From CAZOBJ01 sp964577825 (lineage in GTDB: Bacteria; Planctomycetota; SZUA-567; JAFGNG01), in assembly GCA_964577825.1 (NCBI GenBank), contig CAZOBJ010000008.1:1-56927 (forward strand): a stretch of DNA of 56,927 nt. Direction: 5' to 3'. The notes beneath the pieces are model-generated. The model was not told where the DNA came from and searched no databases. It worked only from the letters and a program-made list of their open reading frames with translations. A program made the position numbers and the translations under genes. Below are positions 1 through 9,711 of the stretch, piece by piece (within the stretch, counting starts at the first letter, position 1; each line of letters opens with the position of its first letter).

Positions 1-1914
1 GGTGAAGTCCGGCGTGGTGACGCTCGCCACCAGGCCGTCCGTGGACAGAGACGCGCCGTTCAGGGTCACCACGGCGTCGTCGCCCATCTCCTGGATGGTC
101 TGCCCCTCCTGCACGGTGACCGGGGTGTCGTCCTGCGCGGTGGCGTAGTAGGTCCACAGCCGGCCTTCCTGGTTCTGCACGCGCACGTAGTGGGTGGACC
201 CGTACTCCTGGCTGTACAGGCGCAGGCCCAGGTCGTCGAACGCCAGCGTCCCGGTCTCCTCGCCTGCGCCGGCCGCGCCGGTGAAGGTCAGGGTCATGTG
301 CAGGCCCGAGTCGTTCTCCTCCTCGATGCGCACCGATCCGCCCGCGGCCAGGTTCGCCGCGCCCGAGGCGACCAAGTCCTCCTGGGCCATGCCCGCGTCC
401 TTGTACACCTCGATCGTGCGGTTCGCGGCCGCACCCGTGGCCCGGAAGTAGAGCTTGCCGTTCATGTCCGTGTTCTCGGCCAGGCGCACGCCGCTGAGGA
501 TCGATGCGGTGGTGGGGTTGTTCACCGTGTCGTTGAACCCGGTCAGGGTCAACGCGGAGTAGTCCACCCCGTCCGTGGCGGTGCTTAGCTCCTGGCCGAC
601 CAGGGACACGGTCATGACGTCGTTCGCCGCGCAGTTCGCGGCGTTGCACGCGAGCAGCAGGTCGTCGTTTTGCAGGCCCGAGTCGTTGGCCGCGGTGAAG
701 TCGAGCGTATAGTCGGTGGGGTCGCCCGACGGGTTGACCGCGCCCGAGGCGGCCTGCACGCTCGTGCCCGAGCCGACGAGCATCGTGAGGTCGGCGTCCT
801 TGTACACCTCGAAGTCCACAGAGTCGTCCACCCCGTCCGCGCCCGGCACGCCCCCGGCGTGGTCCCAGGCGTCGTAGACCTGGGTCACCTTCACGTACAC
901 GCGGCCGTGGCCGTCGGTGTTCTTGCCCACCAGGAACCGCTGGTTCGACAGGGCGTCGGTGCCGCGCGCGTCGATGCCCAGGATCTTGTCGTTCGCGGCA
1001 TTCGCGTCGTTCAGGTTCGCGGCGTAGACCTCCGCGCCGCCGGCCGCGCGCGTGGTGCTGACGTTCAGGTCCAGGGCGGCGGTGGTGCTGTCCGCGGGCG
1101 CGACGTTGCTGGAGAACAGGAGCTGGCAGCCCACGCCCGTGGAGTCCTTCACGTTGTTGATGGCGCTCGCCACGGACCCGAGGTTCGTCTGTGCGCTGAA
1201 GTTGAACTGCCGCGCGCCCTTGTTGCCCGTGAGGATAAAGCTCTGGTCCTCGCTCAGGCTCGCGCCGTTGATCTCGCAGTCGATGTTGTTGTTGTCCGCC
1301 TCCACGTAGGCGCGCAGGGCCTCCTTGGTGTAGTCGGCCCGGGTGGCCGAACGCTGGCCGTTGAACGTGATGTTCATGCTCACGCCCGTGCGCTTGAAGA
1401 TCTGGTCGATGCGGGTCTGCCCGATGTCCAGCAGGGGAAAGTCCATGGTGTCGTCGACCACCGTGCTGCGGGTGTAGACCACGCTTTTGGACCCGTTGAG
1501 CAGGAATTGGTCGGAGTACTTGGTGGTGTTCGCGATGCGGTCCAGGGTCTGGATGGCCGAGTCGACCTCGGACTGGTCCGCGCGGATCTGGTCCGGCGCG
1601 GTGACCCCGTCGTTCGAGGCGTGCAGCGCGAGCGCGCGCAGGTTGCGCAGGATCTCGTTCATCTCGATGAGCGCGCCCTCGGTGATGCCGATGACGTTCC
1701 AGGCCTCCTGCGAGTTGCGCACCGCCCGACGCAGGCCCTTGACCTGGCTGCGCAGCTGCTCGCTGATGATCAATCCCGCCGGGTCGTCGGCGGCGACGTT
1801 GATCTGGTAGCCGCTGGAGAGCTTCTCCAGGCTCTTGGCCAGGTCGTTGCTCGAGCGCTCCAGGTTGCGCTCGGTGTTGAGCGCCGAGATGTTATGGTTG
1901 ATAATAAGCGACAT
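1..1914 (-). CDS. fliC: flagellin, C-terminus beyond the window edge
   Basis: Structural subunit of the flagellar filament, exported by the flagellar type III apparatus. The reverse-strand frame is open from the ATG at 1914 to base 1 (638 codons), so the C-terminal D0/D1 part is missing. The N-terminus is classic flagellin: it starts MSLIINHNISALNTERNL, followed by LEKLSSGYQINVAADDPAGL. A flagellin-IN-type segment (INGASLSEDQ...) follows near residue 215, and a second partial copy (LNGASLSTDG) lies at the window edge. The middle holds two related blocks, each with a RVYVKV or KLYFRA strand followed by VYKDA. The protein is much longer than the usual 270-500 aa. Unusually for a flagellin it has cysteines, including a CNAANC pair. 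The ribosome-binding site GGGAGGAAGG sits about 4 bases before the ATG. Flagellin is certain; the symbol is by family. Confidence 0.93.
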   Translation of the reverse strand, partial: MSLIINHNISALNTERNLERSSNDLAKSLEKLSSGYQINVAADDPAGLIISEQLRSQVKGLRRAVRNSQEAWNVIGITEGALIEMNEILRNLRALALHASNDGVTAPDQIRADQSEVDSAIQTLDRIANTTKYSDQFLLNGSKSVVYTRSTVVDDTMDFPLLDIGQTRIDQIFKRTGVSMNITFNGQRSATRADYTKEALRAYVEADNNNIDCEINGASLSEDQSFILTGNKGARQFNFSAQTNLGSVASAINNVKDSTGVGCQLLFSSNVAPADSTTAALDLNVSTTRAAGGAEVYAANLNDANAANDKILGIDARGTDALSNQRFLVGKNTDGHGRVYVKVTQVYDAWDHAGGVPGADGVDDSVDFEVYKDADLTMLVGSGTSVQAASGAVNPSGDPTDYTLDFTAANDSGLQNDDLLLACNAANCAANDVMTVSLVGQELSTATDGVDYSALTLTGFNDTVNNPTTASILSGVRLAENTDMNGKLYFRATGAAANRTIEVYKDAGMAQEDLVASGAANLAAGGSVRIEEENDSGLHMTLTFTGAAGAGEETGTLAFDDLGLRLYSQEYGSTHYVRVQNQEGRLWTYYATAQDDTPVTVQEGQTIQEMGDDAVVTLNGASLSTDGLVASVTTPDFT

Positions 1915-2194
1915 CGGTCCTTCCTCCCTGACGGGGTTCGCCGTCCATGCCTACGCGCGCGCCTGCCGCCGACCCCCGGGTGCGGCGGAGGCGCGCCCCC
2001 GGAGACAATTCAACGGCCGTGCCCGGACCGTCTCTTCAAATGGGAAAGGGTCGACGGAGCCTTATGTCAATCGACAACAACGGATTGTGACTGCAAATGC
2101 GGCGGCTGGACCCCACGAGTGGTTCGCCTGCGCGCCTATGCTCCGGAACGCGCTGCCGCGCGAGGAGTGGACTTGCCGGAAGAATCTGCCGGAT
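1915..2194. other. intergenic leader of the flagellin gene
   Basis: No gene is seen. On the reverse strand there is a TTGACA at 2065-2070, but no good -10 lies 16-18 bases below it (only TTTCCC at 2042-2047). I do not see a clear sigma28 (TAAA...GCCGATAA) site. TTTGCA near 2095 weakly recalls a sigma54 -12 element, but the -24 GG is missing. The flagellin promoter therefore remains unassigned. Confidence 0.4.
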
Positions 2195-3058
2195 TCAGGG
2201 CGCGCGCGGCTCCTGCTCGCCGGAGGGATGCACTGCCTTGTGGAACGCATCATAGTGCTCGAGATAGATGCCCAACTGCCCGCTGTCAGCCCGAGCCAGG
2301 GCCTCGGTCTGGACCTCCAGGGCCTGCTCGGGGTCGCCCGTCTCGAACAGGGCCAGGGCCAGGGTGTCCAGGAACGCGGGCATGGCGCTCGCGGCCGGGT
2401 GCTGCTTTACGCACTCCGCGGCCAGGGCCCGCGCCCGGGCCGGGTCGCGCAGGGACGCGTCCTCTGCGGTGAGCAAGAGGTACGCCGCCTCGTTGAGCGC
2501 GGCCGCCCGGTCGAGCCGTGCGCGCGGCCCCTCGGGCTCGGACGCGTCTTCGAGCAGCCACTCCAGCACGGCAAGCGCAGCGCGTTCGCCCTCCGGCCCT
2601 GTGCGCAGCAGCACCCCCGCGCGACGGAGTGCGAGCTCATAGGCCGCGCTGCCCGCGCGCGGAGAGGGGCCTGTGCGGTCCGCGTCCACGAGCGCCCCCG
2701 CTATGTCGGCCTGATGTGCGGCCTCCTGACGGAAGAGCTCTCCCGCTTGCGTGTGGGGCGCGTACGCGAGGTACGCGTCGGCCAGGGCCAGGCGCGCGGC
2801 CGGGTCTTCGGGACGGCGGTCGCGGGCCTCTTCCAACCGGGCGATGCGCTCGCGCAGTCCCGCCGGGTCGTCCGGACCTTCGCGTGCGGCCTGCAGGCCC
2901 GGGGCTGGCGTGGGCCGCGCGAACCAGCGCGCCACCGCGCCCGTGGCCCAGCCCACCAGCCACGCTGCGGTGCCCACCAGAAACACGAGCGCGGCCACCG
3001 TGGCCACGCGACCCAGGGGACGTGCGCGACGCTTCGCGGGCGGATCGGGCAGGGGCAT
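2195..3058 (-). CDS. membrane-anchored TPR-type protein
   Basis: Function unknown; 287 aa. The start chosen is the ATG at 3058 (MPLPDPPAKRRARPLG), whose basic N-terminus precedes a hydrophobic segment at about residues 17-38 (VATVAALVFLVGTAAWLVGW), giving an N-in single-span anchor. The remainder is alanine/leucine/arginine-rich helical sequence with TPR-like periodicity: ERIARLEEARDRRPEDPAAR, LADAYLAYAP, and later LFETGDPEQALEVQTEALAR. Such proteins usually scaffold complexes at the membrane. It lies 89 bases downstream of aspS on the same strand and is probably read from the aspS promoter. No catalytic motif is visible. The frame stays open far upstream, but those codons overlap aspS and are spurious. 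Confidence 0.72.
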   Translation of the reverse strand: MPLPDPPAKRRARPLGRVATVAALVFLVGTAAWLVGWATGAVARWFARPTPAPGLQAAREGPDDPAGLRERIARLEEARDRRPEDPAARLALADAYLAYAPHTQAGELFRQEAAHQADIAGALVDADRTGPSPRAGSAAYELALRRAGVLLRTGPEGERAALAVLEWLLEDASEPEGPRARLDRAAALNEAAYLLLTAEDASLRDPARARALAAECVKQHPAASAMPAFLDTLALALFETGDPEQALEVQTEALARADSGQLGIYLEHYDAFHKAVHPSGEQEPRAP

Positions 3059-3147
3059 GCGGGGCTCCTGGGGCGCGCGAGGTCGATCGGACACCCGGCG
3101 GACGGACGGCGCCTCGGGTCCGAGAGACGGAACGGGCCGCCCGGCCC

Positions 3148-4941
<1,794 letters not shown>

Positions 4942-4944
4942 GGG

Positions 4945-4973
4945 TTGCGTTTCCCTCGATCATGCACTAGGCT
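4945..4973 (+). promoter_or_regulatory. sigma70-type promoter, TauE/SafE gene
   Basis: TTGCGT (4945-4950), 17-base spacer, TAGGCT (4968-4973), about 100 bases ahead of the permease start at 5075. It begins immediately upstream of the aspS start codon on the other strand and faces the aspS promoter at 5036-5063. Confidence 0.5.
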
Positions 4974-5035
4974 CGGGGCCGCCCGCGCGCGGCTGCGCGC
5001 CCGCGACCACGGGGCCGACCCCGCGGAAAGGCCCC

Positions 5036-5063
5036 ATCTTAGGGAAAACCGCCACACGCGCAA
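5036..5063 (-). promoter_or_regulatory. sigma70-type promoter, aspS
   Basis: Read on the reverse strand: TTGCGC (5058-5063), 16-base spacer, TAAGAT (5036-5041), about 95 bases before the aspS start at 4941. Confidence 0.55.
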
Positions 5064-5074
5064 GGCCTTTGCCC

Positions 5075-5860
5075 ATGATCGAGATGCTTGAGAGCTTTCA
5101 ACTTCCCGCAACGCACTGGGCCGTGGTGGCCGTGTGCGCTATGCTCGTGGGGTTCGCCAAGACGGGCATCGGCGGCATGGGCGTGGTGATCGTGCCGGCG
5201 CTCGCCTGGGTGTTCGGCGCGCGCCCGTCGACCGGGATCCTGTTGCCGATGCTGTGCATCTCGGACATCATGGCCGTGACCCACTACCGCCGCCACGCCC
5301 ACTGGCGCCATGTGCTGCGACCCATGCCCTGGGCCGTCGCCGGAGTGCTGGTGGGCGTCGTTGTGGGCCACGCGCTGGGGCCGGACGAGTTCCGCCGGCT
5401 GCTCGGGGGCGTGGTGCTGTTCGTGATCGGCCTGATGATCTGGCGCGAGTGGGGCGCGCGCCGCGCCCGGCGCGCAGGCGACGAGGATCGCCTGATCCAC
5501 CACGGGCCCTGGTTCGCGGCGCTCGTGGGCCTCACCGGCGGGTTCGCCACCATGATCGCCAACGCCGCCGGGCCCATCTGGATGATCTATCTGTTGGCCA
5601 CGGGGCTTTCCCGGTTCGAGTTCATCGGCACCGGCGCGTGGTTCTTCTTCATCCTGAATCTCTTCAAGGTGCCCTTCCACGTGTTCGTGTGGAAAACGAT
5701 CACGGTGCGCACGTTCCTCCTGGACGTGGCCATGGTCCCGGCCATGATCGCGGGCGCGCTGTTGGGAATCCTGGTGGTCAAGAAGATCAACGAGCGCGTG
5801 TTCCGCCTGGCCGTGCAGATCCTGGCGCTCGCCTCGGCGCTGCGATTCCTGATAGGCTGA
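5075..5860 (+). CDS. TauE/SafE family membrane transporter
   Basis: Probable anion permease of the sulfite exporter TauE/SafE (DUF81) family, 261 aa, the usual family length. It is almost wholly hydrophobic with about seven or eight membrane spans. The two family half-repeats are visible: an N-terminal FAKTGIGGMGVVIVPALAWV and a second GLTGGFATMIANAAGPIWMI. The family exports or imports sulfite, sulfonates or sulfoacetate, but the substrate cannot be read from sequence. ATG 5075 was chosen because it directly precedes the first membrane span; ATG 5084 in the same frame is possible. The gene is divergent from aspS and convergent with the glycosyltransferase at 5908. No sulfur-metabolism gene is adjacent except the distant thi4. 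Confidence 0.88.
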   Translation: MIEMLESFQLPATHWAVVAVCAMLVGFAKTGIGGMGVVIVPALAWVFGARPSTGILLPMLCISDIMAVTHYRRHAHWRHVLRPMPWAVAGVLVGVVVGHALGPDEFRRLLGGVVLFVIGLMIWREWGARRARRAGDEDRLIHHGPWFAALVGLTGGFATMIANAAGPIWMIYLLATGLSRFEFIGTGAWFFFILNLFKVPFHVFVWKTITVRTFLLDVAMVPAMIAGALLGILVVKKINERVFRLAVQILALASALRFLIG

Positions 5861-5907
5861 CGCGTGCCCCGCTCCCCTCCGCGCGCAGGGCTATGGGCCC
5901 CGTGCGC

Positions 5908-6945
5908 CTACAGAAAGGGCGGGCGCAGGGGGTCGTGGTCGGGCCGCGTGGCCTGGCCCATGCCCAGGTCCCCGAGCACCAGGTCGCACACGCGCCCGAG
6001 CTCCTCGCGGCCCTGGGGCGCGAGCGCGCCCAACAGCAGGCGCGGCGCGTGATTCTCCAACCACTGGGCCACGAACGCGGCGGGCACGCCCAGCCGCCGG
6101 CACGGCCACAGGATCTTGTCCGCCACGAGCCGCGCGCGGTCCAGGCGCGCGAACGCGCTCACCGGCTGCTCGTTGTGCGCGCCGCGCTGGACCGTGGCGA
6201 GCACCGCGCCCGCGAGGACCGTCTCCACCACGAGCACGGCCTCGCACGCATGGCGCCAGTAGGCTCGTTCGGACAGCCCCGCGAGTCGAGGCTCGGACAG
6301 GAACACGTCCTGCGCCGCGGCGCGGGAGAGCACCTTGTACCCGGAGTGGAAGTCCGGGTACTCCTCGAGCGCCGTGGCATAGGTGAGCCGCAAGGGCGCG
6401 CCGCGCATGGCCGCGTCGTACTGGAGCGCGTCGAGCAGGACGCGGTCGGCGAGGGCCTCGAACTCCGCGCGCACGAACCCCAACGACCGGTGCCGGCTCG
6501 CGCGCCGGCCCAGCACGTGCACGCGGTCCGTGCCCGCGGCCGCGGCCACGTGGCGGCCCATGCGCAGGAACGCGGGCAGCTCGTGCGGGAAGTGGTCCCC
6601 GTCGCAGTCGAGAAGCGCCACCCAGCGCACCTGCGCGTCCTGCAAGAGCTGTTCGGCCGCGGATCGCTGGGCCCACAGCTTGCCCTTGCGCTCGTCCAGG
6701 GCCAAGAACCGGGCCCCGCGCGCCTGGACCAGGCGGCTCGCCGCGTCCGTGCCCGCGCCGCTGCCGTCCAGGACCACGGTCACGCGCCGGGCGTCGACCA
6801 GGGCCACGCATCCGGCCAGGGTGTCCGCCAGAAGCGGCAGCCCCGCGGCCGCGTCCGCCTCGTCGGTGAAGTACACCGGGATCGCGACGCCCACCTCCTC
6901 GCGCAACGCGGCGCGGGCGGCCGTGGCCGGTCCGGTCTCTCGCAT
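5908..6945 (-). CDS. glycosyltransferase-like protein (GT-A fold)
   Basis: Probable nucleotide-sugar-dependent glycosyltransferase or related GT-A-fold protein, 345 aa and soluble. The N-terminal strand AIPVYFTDEADAA and VTVVLDGSGAGTD resemble the nucleotide-binding half of GT2 enzymes. LLDCDGDHFP (D113, D115, D117) matches the metal-binding DXD region. A later YATALEEYPDFHSGYKVLSR block could form the acceptor side. It is the last gene of a three-gene operon, 16 bases after the kinase/nucleotidyltransferase fusion. The operon makes a donor sugar, so transfer of that sugar is the natural guess. Residues 290-345 are helical and unfamiliar. Family assignment is moderate; donor and acceptor are unknown. 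Confidence 0.68.
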   Translation of the reverse strand: MRETGPATAARAALREEVGVAIPVYFTDEADAAAGLPLLADTLAGCVALVDARRVTVVLDGSGAGTDAASRLVQARGARFLALDERKGKLWAQRSAAEQLLQDAQVRWVALLDCDGDHFPHELPAFLRMGRHVAAAAGTDRVHVLGRRASRHRSLGFVRAEFEALADRVLLDALQYDAAMRGAPLRLTYATALEEYPDFHSGYKVLSRAAAQDVFLSEPRLAGLSERAYWRHACEAVLVVETVLAGAVLATVQRGAHNEQPVSAFARLDRARLVADKILWPCRRLGVPAAFVAQWLENHAPRLLLGALAPQGREELGRVCDLVLGDLGMGQATRPDHDPLRPPFL

Positions 6946-6961
6946 CCGCGGTCTCCGGGGT

Positions 6962-9676
6962 TCACACGCGCAGCAGGCCCGAGCCCTCGATCGGGCTGCT
7001 CACGGTCACGTCCGGGCGCTGTCCGCGGGGGCGGTAGAACTCGCGCGCGAGCTTGCGCCGCAGGCGGGCCACCGCGTCCGCGCGCACCAGGGCCATCATG
7101 CACCCGCCCAAGCCCGCGCCCGAGAGCTGCGCGCCCAGCACGCCCGGCACCTCGCGCGCCAGGTCCACCATGCGGTCGATCTCCGGCGCGCTGCACGCGT
7201 ACCCGCCGGGCTGGTTGCACAGCTGTGCGCGCTGCACGCGGTCGATCTCTTCGCTGGACAGGTCGGCGACAAGCCCCCGCAGCGTCTCGTCCGAGGTGTG
7301 CCAGTCGTAGGGGACCATGCGCCCGGAGCGCGGGTCCAGGCGCGCGACCCGGTCGCCGTTGTGGCTGACGGCCATCATCCGGCCCAGGCCCTGCATGTCC
7401 CCGGTGCTGAGCAGGTCGCCCACGCGTTCGCTGCGCGCGCACTCGGCCAGGCCGTATAGGACCACGTCGCGCAGGTAGTAGGCCTCCGGCTCCGCGTGGG
7501 TGGCGAAGACCTCCGCCGCCTCGCGCCGGCGCGCGGGCGAGAGCATGCCCCGAAGCTGCGCGCGCGTGAGCTTCGGCGGAAGGCTCAGGAGAAGTTCGTA
7601 GATGACATGGGGCTTCACGTGCAGGCGGCGATGGTCCAGGTCGCGCAGGTGCTCCACGAGGTGCGCGTACTGCGGCCACCGGTCGAGCACGAGCATCAGG
7701 CCCAGGATGTAGCTGGCGACCTTCTGGTTGAACACGTCGCGCGCCTCGGCGCTCTTGTGCGCCTTGATCTGGCTGTCGAAGATGACCAGGCGCACGTCCT
7801 CCGGGATGCCCGGCATATGCTCGCACACGAGCGGGAAAAACCGCACGCGCGCCACCTGCGCCCGGCGGCCGAACTTCATGGCCGCGTGGTCCCCGGCCCC
7901 GCCGCGCGAGCCCACGTACCACTCGCCCTCGCCGCACAGGTCCACGAAGTCCGTGGGCTGCATGTCCAGGTGGTTGCAGGTGATGGCCGCCTCGCCCGCG
8001 GCCACCACGATGGCCGAGGAGCTCGAAAGCCCGGCCGCCTGCGGGATGTTGCCCAGCACCGCGGCGTCCATGCCGGTCAGCCGCACGTTGCGAAAGTCGC
8101 TCTGCAGCCGCAGGCACGCGGCCTTCACGTAGTTGGCCCAGTCGCCCTTGGCGTCCAGGACCATCTGCTGCACGCGCCGGGAGTTGATGTAGGCGAGCCA
8201 GTCCTCCCAGGGCACGGCGGCCAGCTCCTCGCTGATCCGGAACTCGCGGTCCGCGAACGCGCGCCGGTTCACGTTCACCAGCCGCACCCGATCGTCGTCG
8301 CGGTGGCCGGCGACCATGAGCACCTCGCGGTTGATGGCCATGGTGTTGATGTACCCGCCCCGGTGCTCGATGTGCCGGCCCATCAGGTTCACCCGCCCGG
8401 GCGCGCGGGCGATGACCGCGGGCCGGTCCGCGCCCCAGGTGCGCGCGAACAGGCGCAGGACGCGCAGGTAGGCCTTCTTGCGCTCGGCCAAGAGCGCGGG
8501 CTCCTGGCCGTAGATGGCCACGAGCGCCTTGCGCAGCGCGGGGCGGTCGGCCTCGAACAGAGAAATCCACTCCCCGGCGGTGCGCTCCACGCCCCCGGGC
8601 AGGCGCCGCCGCGCCGCAGGCGGGGCCGCGGCCGCCGGACCCTCCTCGCGCGCGGCGACCACCGCCTCCACGGCCAACAGCTCGTCCGGGGTGTTGTATC
8701 CCACCACGTCGTCGTCGTCCTCCAGGACCATGGCCCGCACCTTGTATCTGGGCCGGCCCTCCCGGTCGCGCGCGCGCAGGGCGTAGGTGATCACATCCGG
8801 CAGGTACTCCTCGCCCTGGGCCGTGCGCGCGGACAGGTGCGCGAGCGCCTCGCCCAACAGCGGCGCGCGGATCAGGTACACGCTCTCGTTCACGTACCGG
8901 CCCTGGCGCTCTGCCTGGCGCGCGGTCACCCCTCCCGCCGGGGTGTTGATGCGTTCGCCGTCGGCGGGCAGGGCCCGCAGTACCTCTTGGGCGCGCACCG
9001 CGCCCTGGCGGTCCAGGAGCCGGCGGATCGGGGCGAGCACGCGCTCGCGCCGGCTCGCGCGCGGGATCGCCTCCTCGGCGATGCGCCGCAGCCGCTGGGC
9101 CTGCACGGACCGGCGCCCGCGCAGCGCGGTCCGCAGCCGTTCGAACAGGAGCGCGCGCTGGATGTCCGTGGCCTCCAGGAGCCAGCGCACGTGGCCGTTC
9201 TCGGCCACGGCCACGCGGCCCTGTTCGCGGCCCGGCTTGCGGCTCACGGCAAAGGCCGCGTCGCACTTCGTGCGGTAGAAGAGCTCGCGCAGCTGGTCGA
9301 TCACCCTGCCGCGCACGATCTTGTCGCCCATGGTCACGAGCACGGGCCCGTCGAACCCGGTGCGTTCGAGCGGCGCGAACCCGCACCGCGCCGCGTGGCC
9401 CGTGCCCTTGGGCCGGGCCTGGTAGGCGAACAGGGTCTCCGGGTACTGGGCGGTGACCGTGTCCATCACCTTGCCCGCGAGCGCGCCCACGACCACGACC
9501 ACCGGGCCGATGCCGGCCTCGCGCAGGGTGCCGGCCATCCGGTTGATCGCGGGCGTACCGGCCACGGGAAAGCAGACCTTGTGCAGGTCCGTGGACTGCA
9601 TGCGGGTGCCCTGGCCCGCGGCGAGCACCACGCCCGCGATCCGCTCCGCGCCCCCGGGCGAGGTTTCCGGTACCAT
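6962..9676 (-). CDS. bifunctional sugar nucleotidyltransferase / GHMP (galactokinase-type) sugar kinase
   Basis: A 904-residue fusion that could convert a free sugar to a nucleotide sugar in one polypeptide. Residues 13-340 are a GlmU-like pyrophosphorylase: LAAGQGTRM at 18-26, LHKVCFPVAG, ARPKGTGHAARC at about 87-98, VTMGDK at 114-119, then GEEYLPDVITYAL and GYNTPDELLAVE. A helical insertion of about 80 residues (183-260) splits this domain. Residues 365-904 are a GHMP kinase: the galactokinase signature APGRVNLMGRH at 425-435, the ATP loop PQAAGLSSSSA at 545-555, a candidate catalytic Asp in GGAGDHAAM (D596), and the C-terminal SGAGLGGCMMALV near 855. The sugar specificity is unknown; galactose is plausible given the GH4 genes. 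It sits between the phosphohexomutase (35-base gap) and the glycosyltransferase (16-base gap). Confidence 0.88.
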   Translation of the reverse strand: MVPETSPGGAERIAGVVLAAGQGTRMQSTDLHKVCFPVAGTPAINRMAGTLREAGIGPVVVVVGALAGKVMDTVTAQYPETLFAYQARPKGTGHAARCGFAPLERTGFDGPVLVTMGDKIVRGRVIDQLRELFYRTKCDAAFAVSRKPGREQGRVAVAENGHVRWLLEATDIQRALLFERLRTALRGRRSVQAQRLRRIAEEAIPRASRRERVLAPIRRLLDRQGAVRAQEVLRALPADGERINTPAGGVTARQAERQGRYVNESVYLIRAPLLGEALAHLSARTAQGEEYLPDVITYALRARDREGRPRYKVRAMVLEDDDDVVGYNTPDELLAVEAVVAAREEGPAAAAPPAARRRLPGGVERTAGEWISLFEADRPALRKALVAIYGQEPALLAERKKAYLRVLRLFARTWGADRPAVIARAPGRVNLMGRHIEHRGGYINTMAINREVLMVAGHRDDDRVRLVNVNRRAFADREFRISEELAAVPWEDWLAYINSRRVQQMVLDAKGDWANYVKAACLRLQSDFRNVRLTGMDAAVLGNIPQAAGLSSSSAIVVAAGEAAITCNHLDMQPTDFVDLCGEGEWYVGSRGGAGDHAAMKFGRRAQVARVRFFPLVCEHMPGIPEDVRLVIFDSQIKAHKSAEARDVFNQKVASYILGLMLVLDRWPQYAHLVEHLRDLDHRRLHVKPHVIYELLLSLPPKLTRAQLRGMLSPARRREAAEVFATHAEPEAYYLRDVVLYGLAECARSERVGDLLSTGDMQGLGRMMAVSHNGDRVARLDPRSGRMVPYDWHTSDETLRGLVADLSSEEIDRVQRAQLCNQPGGYACSAPEIDRMVDLAREVPGVLGAQLSGAGLGGCMMALVRADAVARLRRKLAREFYRPRGQRPDVTVSSPIEGSGLLRV

Positions 9677-9711
9677 GCCGCCTCCCTTGGAAGGAATCCG
9701 CCGCGCCCGGC

